This document shows, piece by piece, positions 8,906 through 16,356 of a stretch of DNA of 18,729 bases. Both the position numbers and the translations under genes were made by a program. This DNA comes from Oscillospiraceae bacterium (lineage in GTDB: Bacteria > Bacillota > Clostridia > Oscillospirales > Oscillospiraceae). Below the pieces are notes generated by a model, which was given only the letters and a program-made list of their open reading frames with translations, was not told where the DNA came from and searched no databases. The stretch covers positions 1 to 18,729 of the forward strand of contig JAGAMQ010000117.1 of NCBI GenBank assembly GCA_017624645.1, read 5' to 3'. The stretch's first letter is position 1; each line of letters begins with the position of its first letter.

Positions 8906-10228
8906 TTATGTTTCTCCGGTCTTCCAATCCTGCTGGATCATCCGGAAGGAATAGATCACACTATCCTGGGACAGGGAAAGGGTTTGTGCCCCCTCCTCCA
9001 GTTTTGCGGTATAAACCGTGGATTCCGTTCGCAGCAATACAAACCGTCCGCTTTCCAATGCCTGCTCTTCCCTGTTCTGACCGGTCAAAGCCGTTATGGT
9101 AAGGATCTTCTCAGTTTTTTTATACTCCTTGTTCCACAGATAGAACTCATAACTGTTTCCAAAGGTTTCCACACTCACCCGTGGTGCCCATCGGCTGTCC
9201 AACTGCAGATACCACCCCGCCACGAAATTGTGGAAGGTATACATCTTATCGATCTCCCGACCGTCCTTGGTCATGGCGTACCAGCGGATCAGATGGTGAC
9301 GGTCCTCATGAACACCGTCGGCCCGGGGCTTCATGGAGATCAGTGCCGGAAGCTCCACCACGCCGTCATTGTCAATATCATCGGCAAAAACATAGAAGTT
9401 TCGCATAGTTTGCACGCCTGTGCCGGATTCATTGGAAAAGGTCACGTTCTTTAGGAGATCCCCCGACAGGATGAAGATATCCGTTACCAATGCGGTTTCA
9501 TCCACCATACTGGCTACAAAGACAGCCGGGATTTCTTCGTCGATGCCGCCGGTAATGATCCGTTTCAGTTTATCGGCAGGGCGGGACATATTGACCTCAT
9601 TGGATCGCTCCATACTGCCGTTTTTAATGGCATACAGCTCTGCAACGCCCTCATCAGCATCCGTCTGACCGGGGCGAAGGACAAAAAGCTCATGAAGCAT
9701 GTTGTTGTCCAGATCAACCGTGAGAAACTTAGTGTAATTTACGCTGACCAACTGCTCCAAACCGTCGCGACGCAAGGAATATACCGATACAGAGCGAATC
9801 ACCTGATCATTTAGCTGCCGTCCTACAACGATCTCCATACCAGGTGTATTGTCCATATTGACATATTCCACCTGATCAAAGGCAGAGCCACTACATTCAA
9901 TGGTCTGAATATGGCTGTAGCTGCCATCCTTTCCCCCAAACACAAGAATCCGCAATGGGCGGTCCTCTGTTCCCTTGGCAAACAGGAGGTACTCGTTGGT
10001 TCCGTCACCGTTCAGATCTGCCATCTGGACATTTTGCTGATTCTCACCGGAAAGAGGCGCACAGTATTCAAGTCCTGACATGGCAGCATCCATGACGGAC
10101 TGCAAATTATCGAAAGCTTCCGAACGCTTGGGCGGATAATACATTTCATCCACAGTCAGCACAGAACAGCCGCAAAGGAACAAGCAAGCTGCGGCAACCG
10201 TTATCACCGTCTTCCATACTCTGTCCAT
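8906..10228 (-). CDS. Lipoprotein with FG-GAP/VCBS-like repeats, unknown function
   Basis: The 440-residue product starts with a lipoprotein signal: basic MDRVWK, a hydrophobic stretch and lipobox LCGC with C21 as the lipidated cysteine, so it should sit on the outer face of the membrane. It contains several calcium-loop-like repeats spaced through the protein: DLNGDGTNEY (71-80), NMDNTPGMEIVV (124-135), DLDNNMLHELFVL (172-184) and DIDNDGVVELP (284-294). These resemble integrin-type FG-GAP/VCBS blades, so a beta-propeller is likely. The start has a perfect AAGGAGG. It is the first gene after a promoter and is 10 bases before the response regulator and kinase, so a sensory accessory role is plausible but unproven. 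No enzyme motif was recognised. Confidence 0.8.
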   Translation of the reverse strand: MDRVWKTVITVAAACLFLCGCSVLTVDEMYYPPKRSEAFDNLQSVMDAAMSGLEYCAPLSGENQQNVQMADLNGDGTNEYLLFAKGTEDRPLRILVFGGKDGSYSHIQTIECSGSAFDQVEYVNMDNTPGMEIVVGRQLNDQVIRSVSVYSLRRDGLEQLVSVNYTKFLTVDLDNNMLHELFVLRPGQTDADEGVAELYAIKNGSMERSNEVNMSRPADKLKRIITGGIDEEIPAVFVASMVDETALVTDIFILSGDLLKNVTFSNESGTGVQTMRNFYVFADDIDNDGVVELPALISMKPRADGVHEDRHHLIRWYAMTKDGREIDKMYTFHNFVAGWYLQLDSRWAPRVSVETFGNSYEFYLWNKEYKKTEKILTITALTGQNREEQALESGRFVLLRTESTVYTAKLEEGAQTLSLSQDSVIYSFRMIQQDWKTGET

Positions 10229-10248
10229 GACAAAACCTCCTTCCGAGT

Positions 10249-10277
10249 ATTATATCATATTTTCGCAGAAAAGGAAA
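10249..10277 (-). promoter_or_regulatory. Probable sigma-A promoter for lipoprotein/two-component operon
   Basis: In the 50-base gap after dnaE, the minus strand carries TATAAT (10249-10254) with the extended -10 TG one base before it (TGATATAAT). A weak -35, TTTCCT (10272-10277), is 17 bases upstream. The ribosome binding site AAGGAGG and the ATG follow downstream. No hairpin terminator is seen between dnaE and this promoter, so read-through from dnaE is also possible. Confidence 0.65.
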
Positions 10278-10278
10278 G

Positions 10279-13200
10279 CTATTTCAGCACAACATTTCCG
10301 TCTCCAAGGACTCTTTCCAGCTCTTTCAGCATCCTCTGATCAAGACTGCAGCGGGTGCCCATGCGCTGCTTTGTGTCTGCAAAATACACTACTACCTGAC
10401 TGTCACCGGGGAACATCCCCAGGATTGCCCGGATCTTACCAAAGAGTGGGCTGTCCTCCGTAGGCAGGCGCAGATACAAAGTACCAACACGCTGTACCGG
10501 GGCATCCTGCGTAATATCCACCCCGGCTCGATCTGCATAATCCGACATAGGTCTGGCGCGGTTAATGACGATCTGCGCATCCTTGTCATCCCGGAGGGAA
10601 AGACGCCCAACTACCACTACCGGCTGGTTTTCCCCCAGATAATTTCCGCTCTCCTTCAGTACGTTAGAGAAGGCCAGCATTTCAATAGATGCTGTATCAT
10701 CTTCCAGGGTAACATATGCCATCATGGAATTATTCCGGGTGGTCTTCATCTTGACGCTTTGCACCACACCGGCTACGCTGACGATCTGATCATCCTGGAA
10801 GGTGCTTTCCCCATCCAATAATGTTCCGATAGGGACCACATGGGTATTTTTCAGCAGATGCCGGTAGTCATCCATGGGGTGACCGGATAAATAGATGCCC
10901 GTGGTCTCCTTTTCCAACAGCATAAGGTCAGCTTTCTTCATTTCCGGCAGCCTGGGGATAGGTATGGCAGCAGCCTTATCATTCTCCTCCAGCATGGTAA
11001 ACAATCCCATCTGTCCCTCAAGATTCTTTTTCCGGGAAAGGGCAATGCTGTCCATCATGCTGTCATACACCGCAAGCAGTTCGCTTCTGTGATAGCCAAA
11101 GCAGTCCATGGCACCACATTTGATGAAGTTTTCTACGGCACGTTTGTTCAGTTCTCCCTCACCCATTCTCTGAATGAAGTCCTCAAGAGATTTGAAGGTG
11201 CCACCCTCACTCCGGCGGCTGACCATGCTGCGGATCAATCCTCTGCCCACATTTTTTACAGCGCCCAATCCAAAACGAATGGCATCACCCTCCACACTGA
11301 AGGTATCCACAGAATGGTTGATGTCCGGAGGCAGCACCGGGATTCCCAGTTCCTTACACTCTGAGATATAAGTAGAGATCTTGGTGGCAGAATCCAGCAC
11401 AGAAGTCATCAGCGCCGCCATATACTGCCGGGGATAGTGACACTTCAGGTACGCAGTTTGATAAGCAACCACTGCATAGCACACCGCATGGGCCTTATTG
11501 AAGGCATAGTTGGCAAAATCCACAATCTCATCATAGATGGACTGGGCAACAGTCTCCTCCACGCCCTTTGCTACAGCACCGGGAATATTCTGCTCCGGAT
11601 CACCGTAGACGAAGACCTTCCGTTCTTCCTCGATCACCTTCATCTTCTTTTTGGAAATGGCGCGGCGGATATTGTCAGCCTGACCCATGGTATAGCCACC
11701 CAAACTGCGAAAAATCTCGATGACCTGCTCCTGATACACGATACATCCGTAGGTAACACGCAGGATCGGCTCTAAAAGAGGTGTTTTGTAGGTGACCTTT
11801 CTGGGATCCAGCTTATTGGCAACAAAGCGGGGGATGGATTCCATGGGACCGGGACGGTACAAAGCAACGATAGCGGTGATGTCTTCGATAGAGGTAGGGT
11901 GCATGTCCATGCACACACCGGTCATGCCGGCAGATTCCATCTGAAACACACCTTGGGTCTTTCCTTGGGAAAGCATTTCAAAGGTCTCGGGATCGTTGTC
12001 CGGCACCTTTGCCATATCGAACGCAGGGTCCAGCAAGCGGATCTGCTCCTGGGCATCCTTGATGACCGTCAGGTTGCGCAGACCCAGAAAATCCATTTTC
12101 AGCAGCCCAAGCTGCTCAATGGTGGTCATGGTGTACTGCGTCACCACTGTGTCATCATTCCGGGACAGGGGAACATAGCTCTGCACCGGATCACTGGTGA
12201 TCACCACGCCTGCTGCATGGGTAGATGTGTTGCGAGGCATCCCCTCGATGGCTTTTGCGGTATCGATGAGGGTGCGGACACGTTCATCGGCATCGTACAT
12301 CTCCTTCAGCTTGGGGGAGACTCTCAACGCCTCCTCAAGAGTGATATGGGGTGTACCGGGGATCTGCTTCGCCACCACATCCGTCTCCCCAAAGGTGAAG
12401 CCGAGAACTCTTCCCACATCCCGAATGGCACCCCGGGCAGCCATGGTGCCAAAGGTGACGATCTGCGCAACATGATCGGCGCCGTATTTCCGGGTCACAT
12501 ACTCAATGACCTCTCCACGGCGCTCCTGGCAAAAATCCGTATCGAAATCAGGCATACTCACCCGCTCAGGGTTCAAAAAGCGCTCAAAGATCAGTGCATA
12601 TTTCATGGGGTCCACTTCCGTGATATGCATGCAGTAGGCGACGATGGATGCTGCGCCGGAGCCACGGCCCGGTCCCACCGGGATGCCGGATTCCTTGGCA
12701 AAACGGATAAAATCCCAAACGATCAGGTAGTAATTGACATAGCCCATACGGCTGATGACGCCGATCTCATATTCCAAACGCTCCATATATGCATCGGGTG
12801 CATCGGGATAACGCTCCCGGAAGCCGTCCATACAAAGCTTGCGGAAATACTCTTCGTTCGTGTAACCCTCCGGTACCGGAAAGGACGGCAGATGGTATTC
12901 ATTGAACACGAAATCCACATTGCACCGCTGGGCAATTCTGCAGGTGTTTTCAAAGGCTTCTCCGCAGTTGGGGAATCGCTGGCGAAGCTCTTCCTCGCTC
13001 TTAAGATAAAACTCCTCCGTCTGGAATTCCATTTTCCGGTTAGGATCATCCAATGTGGTACCCATCTGAATACACATCATCACATCCTGCATCTTGGAAT
13101 CTTCCCTGCGCAGATAGTGGGCATCGTTGGTGACCACCAACGGCAAGCCGGTCTCCCGGGAAAGGCGCATAATTCCCTGATTGACCACCCGCTGTTCCGG

Positions 13201-13737
13201 AATACCGTGATCCTGCATTTCCAGATAGAAATGCTCTTCTCCAAAAATTTCTGCCAGCTTCAATGCGTAGCTTTTGGCCGCATCATAGTCTTCTGCAAGA
13301 AGATGTCGGGGCACAGCACCTGCCAGGCAGGCACTCAGTGCGATCAAGCCCTCATGGTGCTTCTGCAAAAGGTCAAGATCCACACGGGGTTTTCCGTAGA
13401 AGCCCCGGATGTGCGCCTGAGAAACCAAAAGGCAAAGATTCTCATAACCCTTCCGGTTTTCGCACAAAAGCACCAGGTGGTAGCGCTCATTGTCTATGCC
13501 GTGAATCCGGTCCTCCATACCCCGACGGGCAACATAGACCTCACAGCCAATAATAGGCTTGATACCGGCATCCTTTGCCGCCTTATAAAAATCAATACAG
13601 CCATACATTACGCCGTGATCCGTCAGGGCGATGGCCTCCTGCCCCAGCTCTTTTACCCGGTCCATGATGCCCGAAATACGGCATGCCCCGTCCAGAAGAC
13701 TGTATTCCGAGTGGACATGCAAATGTACAAAGCTCAT
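10279..13737 (-). CDS. dnaE: DNA polymerase III alpha subunit DnaE
   Basis: DnaE is a replicative DNA polymerase. The product is 1152 residues, normal for the family. The N-terminal PHP domain (about 1-270) has FVHLHVHSEYSLLDG, LTDHG (39-42), GCEVY (64-68), MQDHG and NDAHYL; the metal-ligand motifs look intact, consistent with a metal-binding PHP, unlike the degenerate one of E. coli. The polymerase core has GPGRGSGAAS (355-364) and catalytic MPDFDTDF (395-402). A clamp-binding pentapeptide QMGLF is at 909-913 and an OB fold follows from about 984. The frame is open upstream to 13986 within whiA, but the ATG at 13737 has AAGGAGACATAAAG directly before it and matches the family start. It begins 2 bases after the whiA stop. 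Confidence 0.97.
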   Translation of the reverse strand: MSFVHLHVHSEYSLLDGACRISGIMDRVKELGQEAIALTDHGVMYGCIDFYKAAKDAGIKPIIGCEVYVARRGMEDRIHGIDNERYHLVLLCENRKGYENLCLLVSQAHIRGFYGKPRVDLDLLQKHHEGLIALSACLAGAVPRHLLAEDYDAAKSYALKLAEIFGEEHFYLEMQDHGIPEQRVVNQGIMRLSRETGLPLVVTNDAHYLRREDSKMQDVMMCIQMGTTLDDPNRKMEFQTEEFYLKSEEELRQRFPNCGEAFENTCRIAQRCNVDFVFNEYHLPSFPVPEGYTNEEYFRKLCMDGFRERYPDAPDAYMERLEYEIGVISRMGYVNYYLIVWDFIRFAKESGIPVGPGRGSGAASIVAYCMHITEVDPMKYALIFERFLNPERVSMPDFDTDFCQERRGEVIEYVTRKYGADHVAQIVTFGTMAARGAIRDVGRVLGFTFGETDVVAKQIPGTPHITLEEALRVSPKLKEMYDADERVRTLIDTAKAIEGMPRNTSTHAAGVVITSDPVQSYVPLSRNDDTVVTQYTMTTIEQLGLLKMDFLGLRNLTVIKDAQEQIRLLDPAFDMAKVPDNDPETFEMLSQGKTQGVFQMESAGMTGVCMDMHPTSIEDITAIVALYRPGPMESIPRFVANKLDPRKVTYKTPLLEPILRVTYGCIVYQEQVIEIFRSLGGYTMGQADNIRRAISKKKMKVIEEERKVFVYGDPEQNIPGAVAKGVEETVAQSIYDEIVDFANYAFNKAHAVCYAVVAYQTAYLKCHYPRQYMAALMTSVLDSATKISTYISECKELGIPVLPPDINHSVDTFSVEGDAIRFGLGAVKNVGRGLIRSMVSRRSEGGTFKSLEDFIQRMGEGELNKRAVENFIKCGAMDCFGYHRSELLAVYDSMMDSIALSRKKNLEGQMGLFTMLEENDKAAAIPIPRLPEMKKADLMLLEKETTGIYLSGHPMDDYRHLLKNTHVVPIGTLLDGESTFQDDQIVSVAGVVQSVKMKTTRNNSMMAYVTLEDDTASIEMLAFSNVLKESGNYLGENQPVVVVGRLSLRDDKDAQIVINRARPMSDYADRAGVDITQDAPVQRVGTLYLRLPTEDSPLFGKIRAILGMFPGDSQVVVYFADTKQRMGTRCSLDQRMLKELERVLGDGNVVLK

Positions 13738-13739
13738 CT

Positions 13740-14648
13740 TTATGTCTCCTTTGCAAGTGCCAGCAGCTTCTTTAGCCGATGGTTCATGGCAGGATTGTTG
13801 ATAGGCGGCTCCATAAGCTGTGCAAGTTCCGCCAGAGATGCCTCCGGATGCTCCTGCCGTGCCTGTGCCGCCTGCAAAAGCTTTGGGGGAAGATGCTCCA
13901 GTTTCCCCTGCTTTTTCAGCAAACGGATAGCAGCCAGCTGCTCCTGGGCAGCTTCCACCACCTTGGTGGTATTGGCATCGTCGCAATTGCAGCGGCGATT
14001 CACATTATTGGTAAATTCCTTTTCCAGCCGGGCTTCCATGATTCCCATGGATGCCACATGGGCACCAAGGAAGGTTAAAAAGTCGCAGATCACATCGCTT
14101 TGCTTCAGGTACATAACATATGCACCACCCCGACGGGCGGTTTTTGGTGCAAAGGGCAGGACCTCCTGCATCAGGATATAGCCTTCTTTCGCCACATTCT
14201 GATGGGTAGTAGTCAACTCCAAATGATAGCCCTTTGTGGGATCTGTAACGGATCCTCCTGCCAAAAAAGCGCCCCTAAGAAAGGCGATTCTGCAGCAGTC
14301 CTCCTCCAGTACCGGAAGATTGATATGCAATGCCAAGGTATCCTCAGGATGAAAGCCGTATGCTTCCATCACTGTCAAAAGCTTTTGGGGCTGCTGGATC
14401 TGAAACACCAGCTTTCCCGTATCCTCCGGGTGGGGCTGCTGATCAAAGGTGAGGTCAAAGGCCCTTTGAAACAGCTTAGGCAACACCTGAGCAAACTCCC
14501 TGCTCTCAGTAATAATCCGAATCCCGTCGCCGCTAAAGCTGTTGCAAAAAAGCAGAATTCCAAAGCACTGTGCCAAAGCACAGCAGCGTTTGGACGGAAA
14601 CACACGGCAGAGCTCTGCCTTTGCATTTGCAGAAAAAGACACTGCCAT
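13740..14648 (-). CDS. whiA: DNA-binding protein WhiA
   Basis: WhiA is a DNA-binding protein of Gram-positive bacteria: a sporulation regulator in Streptomyces and a division and chromosome-segregation factor in Bacillus. The 302-residue product has the N-terminal MAVSFSANAKAEL start, a LAGLIDADG-like fold region with FLRGAFLAGGSVTDP, and NNVNRRCNCDDANTTKVV near the middle. A C-terminal helix-turn-helix follows: LAELAQLMEPPINNPAMNHR at about 272-291. The usual PPVSKSGVNHRLRK motif is altered to PPINNPAMNHRLKK. Length is normal. The start has AAAGGAGG 7 bases upstream, overlapping the murB stop. The customary upstream neighbours rapZ and yvcK are absent; murB ends 15 bases before it. Confidence 0.95.
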   Translation of the reverse strand: MAVSFSANAKAELCRVFPSKRCCALAQCFGILLFCNSFSGDGIRIITESREFAQVLPKLFQRAFDLTFDQQPHPEDTGKLVFQIQQPQKLLTVMEAYGFHPEDTLALHINLPVLEEDCCRIAFLRGAFLAGGSVTDPTKGYHLELTTTHQNVAKEGYILMQEVLPFAPKTARRGGAYVMYLKQSDVICDFLTFLGAHVASMGIMEARLEKEFTNNVNRRCNCDDANTTKVVEAAQEQLAAIRLLKKQGKLEHLPPKLLQAAQARQEHPEASLAELAQLMEPPINNPAMNHRLKKLLALAKET

Positions 14649-14663
14649 GGCACTGCCTCCTTT

Positions 14664-15575
14664 TTACCAAATTCTAACTTCCGGCTCTAACCGGATACCC
14701 GATGCTTCAGCTACCAGTCCGGAAACCCGGTCCAGCAGTTCCCGCACCTGGGCAGCTGTGGCATTACCCAAATTCACCACAAAGCCTGCATGTTTCTCGG
14801 ACACAGCGGCGTCACCTATCCGGAAGCCCTTCAAGCCCGCCTGGTCGATCAATGCAGCAGCATAACCGCTCACAGGTCTCTTAAAGGCAGAGCCTGCAGA
14901 GGGAAGGTCCAAGGGCTGGGAGGTCCTTCTGCGATTCATAAGATCCTGCATTTTTTCCCGGATTGTGCTTTCTTCTCCCGGGGCAAGGTGGAGAACTGCG
15001 CTGACCACGATCCCCCGCTCTTCCTCAAGACGGCTATGACGATAGGAAAAGTCCATTTCCTCACAGGACAGGGTTTTCACTGTTCCCTCCGGACTCATCA
15101 CATCCACGCTTTCCACGATCTGACACATCTCACCGCCGTAAGCACCGGCATTCATGTAGACGCCGCCACCCACAGTACCGGGAATACCATGGGCAAATTC
15201 CATCCCCTGCAGAGAATGTTTCGCTGCAAACACGGCACAGCGAGCCATGGTGACACCTGCCGCCACACGGATGCGATCTCCCGGAAGCAGCTCCATACCG
15301 TCCATAGCGTCCTTAAGACAGATCACCAGACCACTTATTCCGTCATCCGGTGCCAGAATGTTGGTTCCTGCTCCAAGAATAGCCGTTTTACAGTCCATTA
15401 TTGCGGACACTTTTAATATTTGTGCAAGTTCTTCCGTGTTTTTGGGAAACAGCATCACCTCCGCAGGACCTCCGATCCGGAAGGAAGTGTGCTTCGCCAT
15501 AGGTTCGTTGAATTTTTTCTGGATTTCCGGGAGCTTCCCAAAGATTTCCTGTTGAAATACTGTCAAATTCGCCAT
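14664..15575 (-). CDS. murB: UDP-N-acetylenolpyruvoylglucosamine reductase
   Basis: MurB is the FAD- and NADPH-dependent cytoplasmic enzyme that reduces UDP-GlcNAc enolpyruvate to UDP-N-acetylmuramate in peptidoglycan synthesis. The 303-residue product has RIGGPAEVMLFP (FAD domain start), LGAGTNIL, GIPGTVGGGVYMNAGAYGGE, YRHSRL, SAGSAFKRP with the catalytic serine, and SEKHAGFVVN with the catalytic glutamate. It is the compact type II form common in Gram-positives. The frame is open to 15632, but the ATG at 15573-15575 has CCGGAGG 6 bases before it, and the extra upstream residues run into the promoter. It is the first gene of the murB-whiA-dnaE unit. Confidence 0.95.
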   Translation of the reverse strand: MANLTVFQQEIFGKLPEIQKKFNEPMAKHTSFRIGGPAEVMLFPKNTEELAQILKVSAIMDCKTAILGAGTNILAPDDGISGLVICLKDAMDGMELLPGDRIRVAAGVTMARCAVFAAKHSLQGMEFAHGIPGTVGGGVYMNAGAYGGEMCQIVESVDVMSPEGTVKTLSCEEMDFSYRHSRLEEERGIVVSAVLHLAPGEESTIREKMQDLMNRRRTSQPLDLPSAGSAFKRPVSGYAAALIDQAGLKGFRIGDAAVSEKHAGFVVNLGNATAAQVRELLDRVSGLVAEASGIRLEPEVRIW

Positions 15576-15603
15576 AAACGCCTCCGGGTGTATGATTAGG
15601 TAT

Positions 15604-15632
15604 ACTATATCATATCCCGTGGGGATATGCAA
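15604..15632 (-). promoter_or_regulatory. murB promoter with palindrome in the spacer
   Basis: On the minus strand TTGCAT (15627-15632) and TATAGT (15604-15609) are exactly 17 bases apart and an extended -10 TG precedes the hexamer (TGATATAGT). The start codon is 28 bases further downstream. A perfect 8-base inverted repeat, CATATCCC-3-GGGATATG, covers 15611-15629, so it fills the spacer and touches the -35. That is where a repressor or activator would bind to control this promoter, but the binding protein is unknown. Confidence 0.8.
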
Positions 15633-15675
15633 TTATAACCGTACACTTTTTTAAAAAACAACACCCATATAAAAC

Positions 15676-15707
15676 CGGAGTGGTACCGCTGACGCAGTAC
15701 CACTCCG
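15676..15707. repeat. Perfect 11-bp hairpin in murB-ferredoxin gap
   Basis: CGGAGTGGTAC (15676-15686) and GTACCACTCCG (15697-15707) are perfect inverted repeats with a 10-base loop. On the minus strand it is followed by GTTTTAT, so it could be a weak second terminator behind the ferredoxin gene; on the plus strand nothing T-rich follows directly. Its arms resemble a T-box core motif, but no riboswitch architecture is present. Its role is open. The other part of this gap (15708-15770) shows no feature I can name. Confidence 0.45.
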
Positions 15708-15770
15708 CTTAAAACGAGTCCGCCTTTTTATCCGTGCAGTCTCATTAAAAGGTTTAACCGTTCTATGGGT

Positions 15771-15803
15771 AAAAATACAGGCGGCTGCATGCAACCGCCT
15801 GTA
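15771..15803 (-). terminator. Rho-independent terminator of the ferredoxin gene
   Basis: On the minus strand TACAGGCGG (from 15803) pairs with CCGCCTGTA (to 15776), with further pairing into the GCATGC centre, and a TTTTT run follows at 15775-15771. It begins 12 bases after the ferredoxin stop codon. The T-run is only on the minus strand. Confidence 0.9.
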
Positions 15804-15815
15804 TGTATCAGCTAT

Positions 15816-16202
15816 TTACTTTTCCACGATCTCCAAAATGCCCATGGGGCAGGCCTTTGCGCAAATACCGCAGGAGATGCACTTGCTGGTGGGGCCCTCT
15901 GCAGGGGCTACCATCACCTTCATGGGGCAGATCTCAACACACTTGCCGCAAGAGGTGCAGAGCTTCTTGTTTATCATGTACACACCAGTCTTGGGATTCT
16001 GGGTAATGGCACCAGCCTCGCAGACCTTCATACACTTACCGCACTGGATGCAGGTCATGGGCTTGGCACCGGCCCCCTTTGCCACGATGCGGATGCAGGA
16101 GAGGTCCTCGTTAAACTCCTTATAAAATGCAGTGGAGCAGGCACGAACACATTCCAGGCATGCCATACATTCAGCGGTCTTATTAACTACAAGCTTTTTC
16201 AT
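15816..16202 (-). CDS. Polyferredoxin-like protein with four 4Fe-4S motifs
   Basis: The 128-residue soluble protein is almost entirely iron-sulfur binding sequence. It has four complete CxxCxxCxxxC motifs: C12/15/18/22, C51/54/57/61, C82/85/88/92 and C108/111/114/118, enough for up to four 4Fe-4S clusters; C36 is an extra cysteine. The proline that usually follows the fourth cysteine is present only in the last two motifs. It resembles the electron-transfer subunits attached to enzymes such as hydrogenases, formate dehydrogenases or aldehyde oxidoreductases, but no such enzyme is encoded nearby. It is a single-gene unit with its own promoter and terminator, so it may act as a free carrier. 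AAGGGGAT lies about 9 bases before the ATG. Confidence 0.9.
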   Translation of the reverse strand: MKKLVVNKTAECMACLECVRACSTAFYKEFNEDLSCIRIVAKGAGAKPMTCIQCGKCMKVCEAGAITQNPKTGVYMINKKLCTSCGKCVEICPMKVMVAPAEGPTSKCISCGICAKACPMGILEIVEK

Positions 16203-16237
16203 TGGAAAAGTATCCCCTTTTCTATTATTTCCAGTAT

Positions 16238-16266
16238 ATTATAATCCAACCAAAAGAAAATAGCAA
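16238..16266 (-). promoter_or_regulatory. Sigma-A promoter of the ferredoxin gene
   Basis: On the minus strand TTGCTA (16261-16266) and a perfect TATAAT (16238-16243) are 17 bases apart. The ATG follows about 35 bases after the -10. The near-consensus match suggests strong constitutive expression. It lies back to back with the promoter of the plus-strand lipoprotein. Confidence 0.85.
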
Positions 16267-16272
16267 TGATAA

Positions 16273-16301
16273 TTTTTACATAAATCAAAAATTGTTATAA
16301 T
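16273..16301 (+). promoter_or_regulatory. Promoter of the small Thr/Asn-rich lipoprotein gene
   Basis: TATAAT at 16296-16301 is preceded by an extended TG (TGTTATAAT). The -35 is weak: TTTTTA at 16273-16278 with 17-base spacing, or TTTACA at 16275-16280 with 15. The AGGAGG ribosome site and ATG lie about 50 bases downstream. Confidence 0.65.
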
Positions 16302-16356
16302 ATTTTCCACATTTATGGACATACTATCGTTGAATCACGATTCTCAGGAGGTTACA

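Noticed and set aside
13738..13986. 83-residue N-terminal extension of DnaE
   Set aside because: It overlaps the end of whiA in another frame, has low-complexity sequence, and a strong ribosome site precedes the conserved DnaE start at 13737.
11899..14181. 760-codon open frame on the plus strand opposite dnaE and whiA
   Set aside because: It is antisense to two clear conserved genes, has no ribosome site at its start, and its sequence (rich in His, Leu and Ile with no domain) is what the codon bias of the true genes gives in the opposite frame.
15671..15730. T-box riboswitch suggested by GGAGTGGTACCGC and a following CTTTTT
   Set aside because: The motif matches the T-box core only in part, occurs on both strands because the hairpin is palindromic, lacks the long upstream stem I region, and no synthetase or amino-acid gene follows.
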